64,000 nt of DNA, taken from positions 34,296,381 through 34,360,380 of the forward strand of contig CM064580.1 in the NCBI GenBank assembly GCA_032716605.1. Reading direction: 5' to 3'. The notes below the pieces were generated by a model, which was given only the letters and a program-made list of their open reading frames with translations, searched no databases and was not told the DNA's origin. Numbering within the stretch: position 1 is the first letter of the stretch; the number at the start of each line of letters is the position of its first letter. The position numbers and the translations under genes were made by a program. This document shows, one piece after another, positions 1 through 11,599 of this stretch. The stretch comes from Paralithodes platypus (lineage: Eukaryota; Arthropoda; Malacostraca; Decapoda; Lithodidae).

Positions 1-352
1 TTATATGTTTCTGCCCGGAATCAAACCTCACCAGTTTTTCGACTCGCCAAAAACTATTTCCTCAATATCAAATGCTCTGAACATTTCAACTCTAGCTCTT
101 CCAAAGCTTTCTGGCATCTAGTAAAAATACTATTTTCTCAGTCTTTCTTCTACTCAACAAGTAAACTCTGAAACTTTCTCCCTCAATCCGTCTTTTCCTC
201 ATACTATGACTTAATCTGCTTCAAGCTCCATGTATCCAGACTTTTTGACATGAACGTACCTTGAATTTGGCTCTCTTTCACTCTTTTAACTTGGGAGGGG
301 ACACTTGCTACAGACAGCTTTGCTTTGTGTCTCCTTCATACACAGAAAAAAA
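1..352 (+). mobile_element. LINE family A, internally deleted 3' fragment
   Basis: The first ~130 bases match the linker region of the longer copy around 3,350-3,480. The sequence then jumps to the 3' end, equivalent to about 5,550-5,790, including the 3' UTR and a short A-rich tail near 346-356. About 2 kb, including the whole reverse transcriptase domain, is missing. It is a dead fragment without a usable reading frame. Its left part may continue outside the window. Confidence 0.75.
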
Positions 353-782
353 AATAGGAACGAGTTTTTTACTTTGATTGCTAGAGGCCGTTCCTAAGCT
401 GCGTAACATTATCCACAACCCTTTCTGCACGATGACGTAATATTAGTCATATTCTGGTTATCATTAGACGATTTTCTTTAGATTTTATTCTACCTCTATG
501 GCTGAAATGGGTAAGTAGCATCTTAATAAAGCATCCGAATAACGTAGGACTTTTTTTAATTTCATAAAATCGTCTAATGCTAGCAAAAATAAAATGTAAA
601 ATGGGCGAAGTCGGGCTGAATGGGAAGTAAACCAGGATGTAATGAACTGTCGTCATAATTCTGAAAGTGCTAATTATCTCTTGGTGGTAATCACATCAAC
701 TATAATGTTCTCTTGTCTCCCTTTAATTCCCATGTAATTATGGTTACCTCTTTAATTATATCAAGCTCATTCTCGTCTGCCT

Positions 783-784
<2 letters not shown>
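353..784. other. Unassigned AT-rich DNA
   Basis: No gene, repeat unit or conserved protein was recognised here. Small open frames in it look like chance. Confidence 0.5.

Positions 785-842
<58 letters not shown>
785..842. repeat. (CT)n microsatellite
   Basis: An uninterrupted CT run of about 56 bases. The serine/leucine and arginine/glutamate open frames across it are artefacts of the repeat. Confidence 0.97.
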
Positions 843-924
843 ACACACACAATTTGCTCACTCTTCCCTCTTCCATCGTCCTATCTCTGTCATCACCCTC
901 ATAGTAACCTTCATGATATATTTC

Positions 925-926
<2 letters not shown>

Positions 927-960
<34 letters not shown>
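927..960. repeat. (AC)n microsatellite
   Basis: AC dinucleotide run of about 34 bases, close to the CT run. Confidence 0.95.
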
Positions 961-965
<5 letters not shown>

Positions 966-966
966 A

Positions 967-1814
967 ACAGAGAGATAACGATTACAAATTCTCTCACTCC
1001 GTTCTCGTCTTACTAACATCTTACCCAGAATTCAATGTTAATTAAGATTTGATTTACACTGATATCTGTCAATCGCCTTGACGTTGTTTCAGGCTACATA
1101 CAGTACGTAGAATAACCTTTTATGGTTGTGATGCGTCATATAATATGGGAGACTAAAGACTAAAACAGAGTACAGTCACGCTATATAAGAGTTTTATTTA
1201 TATGTTACTACTAAAAGGAAACATAACAAATTAAACATACATACAAATTGAATGCATAAGAATAACATAGAAAACAAAACAAACAAATTGTGCCAAAGAG
1301 TAAGGGGACTAAGGTCTTAACCCTGCTACTGGCAGCAAGCTACCGACTCTGATAGTAATAGTACAAATAAGATTTCGGTGGCTATCAACCCTATTGGATT
1401 ATTAAGCCAGCACACTGCAAGTCAAGAATAACGTCAGGACCGGAGCCTCTTTTCGAGAACTCCAGTCCCTTGTGAATCTGATGATGGCTGTTGTGCTTGT
1501 TATCCAGTAGGTTTTGTTCGAATTTGAAAATTGATGTTTCAGAAAATAGAGTTAAGGATTCATATATTGATTTATTTGGGTTTCTCCGTTACTATATATA
1601 TATATGCCTTTCCTCAAAAGAAATATCATCCCATAATTGTTTAGGAGAACATAAACTATATTTATTTTAGGCGATCTATACCGGTATATATTTTGCACAA
1701 ACGATACTTACAAATATGTTACTCGTTCTACTTTTGAGCCCATATTGTGTCGGTAGCTGGCTGCCAGTCCCCCGAAGGATTATTTAAAAAGGATGGGAAA
1801 GTGAGAGGTTACAG
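967..1814. other. Unassigned AT-rich DNA
   Basis: No coding potential or repeat family was recognised, apart from a short TA run near 1,593-1,605. Confidence 0.45.
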
Positions 1815-2105
1815 TTTTGATAATAGTGATCCGCGCACACAAGAGATAGCAGCACGATCGCAAAAGAAAATGGGAGGGTACCTATTTAATTCGTAATAAT
1901 CCCTACCTTAAACGCTATGAATAATCAATTCATCGTTGTCCACAGACTCTGTAAACATGACAGAGTTCAAAAGACATAACTAAAGGCTACTGTAAAAGAC
2001 AGATCAACATGAAATTGTCGTCATTATGAGGAGATTCAGATATGAGTCCCCACTACCACCGCCATTGTTGTTGTGAGACTCCGAGTTGCCAGCGTCAAAC
2101 ATGAT
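1815..2105. repeat. Dispersed repeat D, copy 1
   Basis: About 290 bases are clearly similar to 6,918-7,188, for example the shared words around 'taataatccctacctt', 'aaacatgacagagttcaa' and 'gagttgccaacgtcaaac' (small differences). The family is unidentified, and I saw no terminal repeats or coding capacity. Confidence 0.7.
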
Positions 2106-2587
2106 TGGATCTCACCCACTCACCCCAACAGAATACCCCCCAGGGGGTAAGGGGGCCTCCATCTTATGCTGGAGGAAAAAAATATTATGCCCCACGCATC
2201 CTACTGCGTGTCATACAAGGTGACTAATAGGGGGAATGGGGGTAGACTGTAGGCATCAATTGAACAGGGTTATACCCAGGAGAGGCTGTAGGCATTTGAT
2301 AAGGAGTCGCTGAAACTCCTGTTTCATTTTTTTGGCCTCTCTTACTGATTCCCTTTGTGCCTCACTAACACTGAGAGTAGTCCAGCCTGCTCTCATAAAT
2401 ACCTCCTCCTCTTATCTACTTCACTACACTTAACATGCACACCAGACTCCCTCCTTCCACAAAAAACATTTAAAAACATTATGAGCACACACCAAGCCTC
2501 GGAGTCCCTGGGGGGGGGGGAACCATAAATGCCCCCACACCTGCCCGACCTTCCCCTGACGACCCCTCTAAATGCTCTGGACTACGG

Positions 2588-3180
2588 CCTGTCACTCTTA
2601 CTATCAACTTTTGCAATATTCGCGGCCTTTCCTCTAATTTTCAATCAGTTGAACACCATCTCTCCTCCTACAAACCTGATCTTCTTTTCCTCACCGAAAC
2701 CCAGGTATCTGAGACAACTGCCAGCAGCCCCTTCTCTGTATCCTCCTACTTTCTCTATACTAGTTTCAAAGCCAAAGGCGGATGTTGTGCATACGTGCAC
2801 AACAAACTCACTTGCTCTCGTGTTCCCGATTTCGACTCCTCTGAATTCTCAACTTTGTGGCTCAAACCATCCTGTCATTCACATACAAAATATTTCTGTG
2901 CTGTCTATCTTTCCCCTAACTCTACCGACTTTCCCAAATTCTTTGTCTATCTAAACTCTAAAGTGGAACACATTCTATCCATCTCTCCCTGCTCTGAAAT
3001 CTCCATCTTAGGAGATTTCAACGTTCACCACTGCCAATGGCTCTCCTCTCACACTACTGAAAAACCTGGTGAACAAGCCTTTGTCTTTTCTATCATAAAT
3101 GACCTAAAGCAGCTGGCCCAGCAACCAACCCGCATCCCGGACCGCTTCGGAGATCGGCTCAACATTATTGACTTATATCC
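2588..3180 (+). pseudogene. Family A AP-endonuclease domain (pseudogene)
   Basis: This is the endonuclease that nicks target DNA for target-primed reverse transcription. Read across frames it shows the expected order: an N-terminal NIRGL motif near 2,620, LLFLTETQ near 2,685 (with the catalytic Glu), a GGCCAYVHN motif near 2,780 and ILGDFNVHH near 3,010 (Asp and Asn of the active site). At least one frameshift lies near 2,780-2,800, since the first two motifs are in a different frame from GDFN. After the GDFN motif the typical tail with PDL/SDH motifs is degraded. Recognition of the domain is secure, but the protein is not functional as sequenced. Confidence 0.8.
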
Positions 3181-3239
3181 GACTTCTAACTCTTCTTCTT
3201 CTACTGGCATGGAAGCGTATATTCCATTTTCTTTCTCTC

Positions 3240-5470
3240 AGTCTAATGCAAAAAAATCTTGGTTTACTCACACTTGTTCTACTGCTGTCCACAACAAGGA
3301 GGAAGCATTCAAACGGTACCGACGCCTTAAAACTCAAGAATCTCATTCTTCCTATGTTTCTGCCCAGAATCAAGCCAAATCTGTTCTTCGACTTGCCAAG
3401 CACTCTTTCATCAATAATAAATGCACAGAACTATCCAACTCTAGCTCTTCCCAAGCTTTCTGGCATCTAGCCAAAAACCTCTCCAACAATTTTTCTTCCT
3501 CGTCTTTCCCTCCCCTTTTCCACTCTGATGGCACAACCATCACTTCTTCCTCTGACAAGCTGAACTCTTCGCTCAAACTTTTGCTAGAAACTCCACCATG
3601 GATGATTCCGGTGCTATTCCTCCCTCTCCACCCCCGTCTCTCCTACTTATGCCTAATATCCTATTCTCTTCTAAAGATGTATATTCTACCCTCTCTGGGA
3701 TTAATACTAAGAAGGTGTACAGTCGGTGTTTTTCCTGTTGTACTCAAAAACTGTGCTTCCAAGCTGACGGCAAACTCTTTCGTCTCTGTCTCTCCTCTAA
3801 CGTCTTTCTTTCTTGCTGGAAGTTTGCTCTCAATCAACCTGTCCCAAAGAAGAGTGACCGCTCTCAACCCTCCAACTATTGTCCAATTGCTCTCATCTCT
3901 TGTATCTCTGAAGTTTTTTAAACTATTCTAACTTCCAAATTTCTTAAGCATTTATCTTCTCATAATCTGCTCTCAGATCGCCAGTATGACTTCCTTAACC
4001 CTTATTTAGCGGCGAGCAACATAAGTCGAGTTAAATAAAGCTGGACTATGTGGCGGCGCTCGACATAGGTCGAGTGGCAATTTCAGCACGTAATGTGGCT
4101 GAGAGAGAGAGACAAGTGGTGGCAGGAGACTAGCGAGCGTATGACTGCTCCAGACCACCGCGGCGAACCTACTGACACAAATCTCAGCTCCCTCCTCCCT
4201 CTCTCACTCGCTACATACTCAATTATGTACTGAAAGTACCGAATTACCTGCTTTTTGCACTCGCGTTGCACGGTTATTGCAAGAAAACTATCCATCATAC
4301 AAGGATCGTTATGGTGTCATTCGAAAGCTCTGTTTATGCCCTTTCAGGGATAGGTACTTGTTTTACGTTCTGGGTCTTATTTAGGCATGAAAATGATCAC
4401 GTAAACAGCCCTATTTTGGCTAAAAACACCCCGCTGTGCGGCACACATAAATAAACCGCATAGGCCGCTCGTAAGGTGTTAAGGGTCGCTCTACTGGTGA
4501 TCTTTTTTCATATCTTAATAACTCTTGGTCATTCTCCTTTCGGGACTTCGGTGAGACCTTTTCTATTGCACTAGACATATCAAAGGCCTTCGATAGAGTC
4601 TGGCACAAACCTTTAATTTCTAAACTACCCTCCTTCGGTTTCTATCCCGCCATCTGTGCCTTTGTCTCTAATTTCCTTTCCGGCCTTTCCATAGCTGTAG
4701 TTGTGGACGGCCATCGCTCAATTCCTCATCCTATCAACTCCGGTTTTCCTCAGGGTTCTGTCCTATCTCCTATTCTCTTTCTAATTTTCATAAATGATCT
4801 TCTCAACTGTGCATCCAGTCCCATCCATTCATACTCAGACGACTCTACCTTACACTACTAAATTAGTTTTCCAGAATGCCCCAGCCAGCAATCGCTTAAA
4901 GACAAATGTAATGAAGCCATAGAACACTTATCTTCTGATCTAGCTACTATTTCCAATTGAGGTAAAGAAAACTTTTTTGCATTTAATGCTTTGAAGACCA
5001 AATTTCTCCATCTTACTACCCGTTCGGAACCTCCAGAGGACTATCCCTTATTCTTCAACAATACAAAAATCAATCCTTCATCTACTCTCAATATTCTCGG
5101 TGTCTCTTTTTCTTCTGCTCTCACTTGGAAGGACCATATTACCAGTCTTGCTAAGGCAGCCTCCCAAAAACTGGGTGTGCTCAACCGCCTCAAGGGGTTC
5201 TCTACCCCTGAGCAGCTTCTTGCTCTAAACAGTGGCACAGTGCATCCTTGTATTGAGTATTGTTCACGTGTGTGGGGAGGATCCTCTCACACCGCACTCC
5301 TAGACAAAGTAGAAAGGAAAGCCTTTCGTATCATTTACTCCCATCCACTCACCAACTCTTTGCAATCTCTCTCTCTTTGCCGCAATGTTGCAGCTATCTC
5401 GCTATTCTATCGTTACTACAATAATCAGTGTTCCTCGGAGCTTCCCCAGTGTATACCAACTCCTCTATGA
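3240..5470 (+). pseudogene. Family A reverse transcriptase and C-terminal region (pseudogene)
   Basis: This stretch covers the linker after the endonuclease, the RT and the C-terminal region of a LINE pol. RT blocks are recognisable in several frames: a VVLKNCASKL-like block near 3,740, a PVPKKSDRSQPSNY block near 3,845, a DISKAFDR-type motif near 4,575 (catalytic Asp region) and the FPQGSVLSPILF block near 4,750. The YADD box is changed: near 4,830 the frame reads YSDDST. The C-terminal part from 4,991 (LGVSFSSALTWKDHI, then LNRLKGF, IEYCSRVWGG and LDKVERKAFRI) is a 159-residue open stretch. Frameshifts, stops and the MITE at 3,999-4,478 break the gene. The copy at 32.2-33.8 kb lacks that MITE. 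Confidence 0.8.
3995..4482. mobile_element. TTAA MITE family 1, copy a (piggyBac-like)
   Basis: A 480-bp element (3,999-4,478) is bounded by direct TTAA at 3,995-3,998 and 4,479-4,482. The termini are imperfect inverted repeats (left CCCTTATTTAGCGG, right complement CACCTTACGAGCGG). It interrupts the RT of the family A LINE. The paralogous LINE at 33,471-33,490 has the same sequence with one TTAA and no insert, which proves both the insertion and the target duplication. TTAA duplication with C-rich termini is the hallmark of piggyBac transposition. No transposase is encoded. Confidence 0.88.
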
Positions 5471-5789
5471 AGGGTACGTAGTACCCGTCTTGCAACACAA
5501 TCCCACCCCTACTCTGTACAACTCTCCAACCCACGAGTGAAACTAAACGCCATTCTCAGACTTTCTTCTATTCAACCGCTGAGCTCTGGAACTCTCTCCC
5601 AGAAACAGTCTTTCCCTCTTCATATGACTTAAATTGCTTCAAACTCTGTGTGTCCAGACATTTAAGCTCGAACGTCCCTTGATTTTGGCCCTGTCACTCT
5701 TTCAACTCTGGGGGAGGCACTCGCTGCAGGCAGTTCTGCCTTTTGTTTCCCTCATTCACATAGAACAAAAAAAATTCATAAGTTGCATC

Positions 5790-6170
5790 TCTCTCGCTAT
5801 TCTTTTGCTAATACAATAATCAGTGTTCTTCAGAGGTCTCTCAGTGCATCCACCTCCTCTACATAGGGTACGTAGTGCCCGTCTTGCAACACAATCTCAC
5901 CCCTACTCTGTACAACTCTCCAACTCAATAGTGAAACGTTACTCCCAATCATTCTGCTATTCAACAACTGAGCTCTGGAACTCTCTTTTGAATCCATCTT
6001 TCCCTCATCCTGTGACCTGTGAGATTGTTTGAAACTCCGTGTGTCCAGACATTTGGCTCAAACGTTCCTTGATTGTGGCCCTGTAACTCTTTTAACTCTG
6101 GGGGACGCACTCGTCACAAACAGTTTTGCCTTTTGTCTCCCTCATCCAAATATAACAACAACAACAAAAC
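5790..6170 (+). mobile_element. LINE family A 3'-end fragment
   Basis: A second 3' end lies directly after the tail of the previous copy, in the same orientation. It matches the C-terminal coding end (frame near 5,823-6,100) and the 3' UTR, and ends in an (AAC)n-type tail at about 6,154-6,170. It is a 5'-truncated dead copy. Confidence 0.75.
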
Positions 6171-6269
6171 TTAACCTACGTATTTCGGCAAAATGTCCAG
6201 TTTTAATACAGCTTTACAATATAACATATACCTACTGTATAATGTAACGAAAAATATAAATTCAACATG

Positions 6270-6640
6270 TGTTGCTTGGAGTTATACTTGCATCATTTAA
6301 GTATTTTATATATTGTATGCATATAATTACTTCTTTCTCTCTTGCTTTTATATATCTAATTTATTCAAAATAATTTATAAGTGTTTTTACACATTAATTC
6401 ACTCTCAAAGATGTTCTCTCTTTAATCTAACGCCCCCTCATAATGTGGAAGTTTCCCTAACTATGGTAACACTGCAGATAAGCCAGGAGTGTACATATAT
6501 CAAGAAGTATCTAATAAGGAGTAATCACTGTGGACCTTTGGTTATAATATTATGCCCCACGACAGTGATGCTACCCCTAAGACGCATGTGGAACTCAACG
6601 TTTTCCTCTCTCCTCTTTACAAAGGACTTTGCCAACACGT
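6270..6640. repeat. Duplicated unit X, copy 1 (without MITE)
   Basis: Collinear with 8,186-8,990, sharing gtgttgcttggagttata at the left and blocks such as ctttaatctaacgcccc and tgccccacga. The other copy carries a 427-bp TTAA MITE where this one reads tcaa at 6,405-6,408. The nature of the unit is unknown; it may be an interspersed repeat or a local duplication. Confidence 0.75.
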
Positions 6641-6917
6641 CCTTAACTGACCTTGCCCAACTTTACGAATGTTAAGGTCGGTACCAAATGTTTGGGACCT
6701 GGCGGCGATCATGGTGTGTGGTGCCCTGCATCCGCCATTGCCTCGACCGTGCTCCTGCCGCCGGTCAGCCTAACGACCTAGGGATGACTGTGTTATGTCC
6801 CTGCAATGTCCTCAAACCGTGTTTGACCCGTCATTCCTCCATCCTACCCCCCCCCCCCCCCCCACCGACACCATAGAGTAAAGATAGATAGAGTCGAAAG
6901 CGTGACGTCACAAATCT
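6641..6917. other. Unassigned DNA with a poly-C run
   Basis: A GC-richer patch (6,680-6,830) is followed by a run of about 17 C near 6,847-6,863. No conserved protein was recognised. Confidence 0.4.
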
Positions 6918-7188
6918 GAAAACAGTGATTCGCGCGTTCGAGAGATGGCAGCACGATTGCAAATTCCTAATAATCCCTACCTTCAACCTTGTACTAATAA
7001 CGCTATGAATAATCAATTCTTCGCTATCCAGAGACACTGTAAACATGACAGAGTTCAATAGACATAAGTAGAGGCTACTGTAAAGGCCAGATCATCTTGA
7101 AATTGTCAATATGAGCTTCATAGTCAAGTCTCCTCTAATCCCCCGCCATTGTTGCTGTGAGACTCGGGAGTTGCCAACGTCAAACAGA
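6918..7188. repeat. Dispersed repeat D, copy 2
   Basis: Matches 1,815-2,105 over about 270 bases in the same orientation with scattered substitutions and indels. The family is unidentified. Confidence 0.7.
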
Positions 7189-7751
7189 CTGGGACAAAAT
7201 ATCCCTAGATGTCATAAGTATAATCTAAGTACGTATTTCGTCTAAATGTCCAGTTATAGTGCAACTTTACAAATTCACATTTATGTAACATGTAACTATA
7301 GTCCAGCCGATCTAAACAGGCAGTTTTACCAGCAGTTACTAATTTTACATTGGTGCCACATGTATAATTCCTAACAACGAAAATATACTATTTTCGGTAT
7401 TAAGTACCTTAAGTCGGTTTAAAATGCTCAGGCTATTTCTACATGTACAAAAAAGCTTTATTGTTTTTATAATTAATTCGCTTGTTATTAGTAAATACAA
7501 TGGACATTGTATACAACTTGGCACCATGGGTACTGCGACGTGTCAGAGGTCGGCCAAAAAACTCCTCACAAATATCACGTGATGGCGCGCTGCCAGGCGC
7601 ACAAAATTAATACTTTCACTTCATTTCATTCCTGACTTTGCCACCATTCACAATGGAAGCCGCTCCAAATCGCCCCACACACTTGCATAGTCAGACAAAA
7701 CAGATGGCATATAACGTTCACCAATACTTCAAGACAGAGATTAAGGAGCTT

Positions 7752-7885
7752 GGAAGTGTGGTGTGGTGTATGCGGGGTGGGGGGGAGGGGGGTAGAGTGG
7801 TGTGGTGTGTGTGGGGTGGGGGTTAGTGGGAGGGAGTTGTGTGGCGTGTGTGGGGTTGGGGTGAGGTGTGTAGGGTGAGTGAGAG
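7752..7885. repeat. G-rich low-complexity tract (GTGGTGTGTGGGG-type)
   Basis: A degenerate tandem tract of GTGGTGTGTG and GGGG words, strongly G-rich on the plus strand, followed by a short GA run. Several closely spaced runs of three or more G make G-quadruplex formation conceivable. The Pro/His/Thr-rich minus-strand open frame is a by-product of the composition. Confidence 0.8.
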
Positions 7886-8185
7886 AGAGAGATAAATAGT
7901 AATACAATTTATTATAGCAATAATAATCTATGCATTCATGTGGTCTACACAGTCTTACGCGCCGAAACTTACACACACATTCAGTATATAGAAGAGAGCC
8001 GATCTCCCTACATTGACCGTGACCGGGGGAGGTAGCGAGAGTAATTTGGAAAGGTTGTCCTACGGAAAGGGTCAAGTGGACAGCCGGCACCAGTGTACGC
8101 AGAGCTGACACCGCCTAAAAATGCCTGTTAAAATTTGTAGGACTTTAATAATATGTATTCAAAATGACATTTCCATTCTTATTGT

Positions 8186-8990
8186 GTTGCTTGGAGTTAT
8201 ACAGTTTGCATCATATAAAAGTATTTTTTATATTGTATGTGTATCTTTAATTCTTTCCTCTTGCTTTTAGATATCAGTTTTATTTTAAATAATTTACAAG
8301 TATTTTTACCCACATTAATTCACTCTTAACACTTACGCTGCGGGCATATTTCTGCCATATTAGGGCTCATTCAGGCACTCCTGATTGATTAAGCAAGTAT
8401 CGGAATGAAATTAAATGTATTCAGCCAAAAACTAAAAAAAAATATAGATTCAAAATGACACCAAAACGAGCTTTGTAGCTTGCGGGCTTCACCCGCAGCG
8501 CTACCATAGACATTCGCTAAAATGAGTAATTATCGGTAATGTCGCACTACATATTTTGCCTTTGGCACCGCTGTATATCTAGCGAGAGTATGGCTCATAC
8601 TCCTCAGAGCACCGGCTGGCTGGCTGGTGAAGGACGGGTGGTCTGTCGCACTCCCGCTCCCTCACACTTGATTCTACAGGCTTTAAGAGGCTTTAAAAGC
8701 CTGTAGATTGCTGTAAATTGCCATGGCGTTCCAGAACGTCTCCCGCAGTCAATGGGTTAAAGATGTTCCCTCTTTAATCTAACGCCCCCTCATTATGCGG
8801 ACTTTCCCTAACTGTGGTAACACTGCAGACAAGCTAGGTGCGTAGATATCAAGAAGTATTTAATAAGGAATAAGCACTGTGGCCTTTTGCTTATAACATG
8901 CCCCACGATAGTGCTGCTACCCCTAGTTTGCGCGAGGAAATAACCAGTTTCTCCTCTTTCCTTCTATTCTCTTTGCCCGACACATACAGC
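8186..8990. repeat. Duplicated unit X, copy 2 (carries a MITE)
   Basis: The same unit as 6,270-6,640, split at 8,326-8,760 by TTAA MITE family 2. Flanking homology resumes exactly after the insert (aagatgttccctctttaat versus aagatgttctctctttaat). Confidence 0.75.
8326..8760. mobile_element. TTAA MITE family 2, copy a
   Basis: A 427-bp element (8,330-8,756) lies between direct TTAA at 8,326-8,329 and 8,757-8,760. Terminal inverted repeats: left CACTTACGCTGCGGG, right complement CCCATTGACTGCGGG. The paralogous site at 6,405-6,408 is empty (tcaa, one change from TTAA). It carries no coding capacity. Related copies are at 23,715-25,416 (interrupted) and 26,182-26,282 (partial). Confidence 0.87.
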
Positions 8991-11213
8991 TATTCCACGT
9001 CCTACAGCTAATCCAGGAGCGATCCCTGGGCATCTATGGCAGACACATCAGTGGGCATCACGGCTTCATATAAAGGGGGTTAGACCCCGGCCTTGCCACG
9101 AACAGCCATGTAAATACTATAAACAGGGTCACACGTACAGTATTTAGCTGCTAGGGATACATGTAAAATAGTACATACTAAAATGCTGTAATTGCGTAAA
9201 TAAACGGTAATTATAATGTAAAACTTGCAAAATAAACAAACCAAAACTTGGACGAACACATTAAAAAGACAAAATAACTAATCAAAATCGCTATGTGGAA
9301 ACAGCACTTTAGCAAAATAATAATGTATAAATAAAAGAACACAATCCACCACATAGGGTGTACATTACTACATGCACTATCGTCACGTTCAAGGAATTAG
9401 TCAATTTGGGAAGCCCGGGACGTTCTGGTAAATGTGAAATGTTAGATATTGATAATGGCAAAATTATGAACAATATGACGGTCATATAAATTCAATAATA
9501 TTACCTATGTTACAAGCATGCTTACAATATGTAAAGACACGTGAATTGAGCTAATTTTTAATGAGCAGATTATACACAAAGCGAGGATAACACCATAATA
9601 ATATTTACATAACGAACGTTATACAATACATACTAGCTAGCATCGTTATTTTACAATACATTAATACGATATATGTATACTGCCACACTTATACACAATA
9701 GTATTGATATTAGAATATGCATTATTACATTATTTACCATCAACGGGTAAGTAAGGTAGTGGTGGTGGTTATGGTTGCTGTTCTGGCAGTATTTGTGGTG
9801 GAGGCCGTGTCGGTGGGGGCGTTGCTGGTTTTCCGGCATGTTCTCATGGTTGTGGCGGCAAGTGGCTGCTGTTGTGGTGCTGATGCTGTTTGAGGCCTAG
9901 ATGGTGGGGTGAAGCGACAGTGGTGTGATAGATGTTGTGCTGGATTGATTGAAGCCATGGTACCCGACAGCCTCGCATTATGGCACATATCATGGGCACC
10001 ATATGCCCGCTTGTGACGTTGATAAGTCTGGGGAAAACAGGAGAGACTGCCCAATTTAACAGTTCAGGAATGTAATCTCTTTCCGTCCTTGACCCGTATT
10101 TGCATTGTCCTTGTTTAATGAATGTAACAATGGCTGCACAAGGCCGATTGATGGATGGGAAACCACCCACTCCCGCGTCTGCACACCATGACCCACCCCC
10201 GCCTCACCTCCGACCAAGTGGACCTCCCACAGTTTTTATTGCGCCCCACCCACGTCCTTCGCCCACCTACTGACGGTGCTGACCCATGCCCGACATTTCC
10301 AAATTTATTGGATATGTATACAAAAAAAACGTGGGTATCCACGACTTTCCACGCCTTGACGCGTCTTTACCATGACTCCGTTGACCTTCCTTTGACCTTT
10401 CAGGATTTTGCAACAGACTTTGCAAAACACACAGTCATTTCAAAGTCTGAAAGGGTCGGGAGTGCAGTGTGACAGGCCCATTAAATACTTAGACACCAGT
10501 TACTCATATGATTTATATGTAGTGAAATCCAGGGAATTGGAGAAATGCATTTTCATATTATTATTTGGAAGCCACTGTACTTGCTACAAAAAGTATTCTT
10601 GTGTGCTCTGGCAGAAATAATGTTGTGCAATCAAGTTAATTTGCAGGCTAATACCCCAAATATATAATGGCTAAGTCCCATGTCGCAATTTTTTTTATTT
10701 GAAGCGCATTATTATTGCATGGTTGAAGAATCCATTGCAAGTGTCGCACATTACTCTGGCTACTCTTGTCTATTGCGCAGTGTTGGCAATATGCCAAAAA
10801 GTATATACACTTGGTGTGCATGTGTATTCATTTATGTTTTTCCTTTGTTAAACCAACTCAACTTCATATTAAAAATTTAGGAAGCAAGCCAGTGAGTAGT
10901 GAACCTAGGGGGACAGTGGGAAAAAAGTTGCTGAAGATAAACCCAAAACCGCAATTTGACAAACGTTCGATAGAATGTTCATAATTACCATATAATATTC
11001 GCTATTTGTTTCTATCTAATATATAATGTTCATATTTACCAGATTATTATTTGCTATTGTTTTCTATCTAATATATCTCTATCTAATATAATGTTTTCCT
11101 CTAACCATACATGTTTCCTTTTTCCCTAACCCTTTTACTTTTCTCACTTGCTCCAAAGAGAATGTTGCTTGGGCTTAGAGTAGGAATCTTGTTAGTGGTT
11201 GAACATGACATTA
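8991..11213. other. Unassigned AT-rich DNA
   Basis: No gene or known repeat was recognised over about 2.2 kb. Open frames of about 100 codons around 9,740-10,470 on both strands are Thr/His/Pro-rich with no recognisable domain, and I do not call them genes. Confidence 0.4.
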
Positions 11214-11551
11214 TTTTAGGGGAGATGGTCGGTTATTCTGCACACCCCTCTCCCTCATGCTTAGCCCCATTAGTTTGGTGATTTTAAGACCTTTCGCCCT
11301 TTTTCTATGTCAATATTAAGACTTTTCGTGTCATTTAGGTGTCGATTTGTTCCTGGCGAGCGATAGCGAGCTTGTAACTTAGGAGGAAACGGCCTTCGGT
11401 CGGGACATTTTTCTACCAACAACAAAAATACAAATATATCTTGAAAGGGGATCCTGGGGTTGTTGCTTTTTAAAGTTTGATAGAGGTCTAGGGAGGAAAC
11501 TAGAAAGATAATGAAAATAAACTCGACCAAAAAGTGAACCATCCCCCTTAA
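11214..11551. mobile_element. TTAA MITE family 3, copy a
   Basis: Inverted-orientation relative of 12,682-13,047 and 17,080-17,414. It shares the core words GGCGAGCGATAGCGAGC, the GGCCTTCGG motif and ACATTTTTCTACC. The right end is CCCCCTTAA (TTAA 11,548-11,551). The left end reads TTTAGGGGAGATGG, so its TTAA copy appears mutated. Confidence 0.75.
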
Positions 11552-11599
11552 GAGGTGCAACAAGACTGTGGTAGTGTTAAAAGTGTTGGGGGGACAGAT

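Larger units (their letters stand above)
2130..5790 (+). mobile_element. LINE family A (Jockey-like), nearly full-length decayed copy
   Basis: A non-LTR retrotransposon in plus orientation: a 5' region from about 2,130, an AP-type endonuclease, a reverse transcriptase, a C-terminal domain and a 3' UTR ending in an A-rich tail near 5,767-5,775. It is disrupted by frameshifts, stop codons and a 480-bp TTAA MITE inside the RT. At least six other pieces of this family occur in the window: 1-352, 5,790-6,170, 19.1 kb, 19.9 kb, 26.3 kb and 32.2-33.8 kb. The 5' boundary is uncertain. Jockey-superfamily assignment rests on the endonuclease-RT layout and the poly-A-like tail. Confidence 0.8.

Noticed and set aside
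9740..10472. Open frames of about 100 codons on both strands
   Set aside because: Low-complexity Thr/His/Pro composition, no recognisable domain, and no convincing splice sites.
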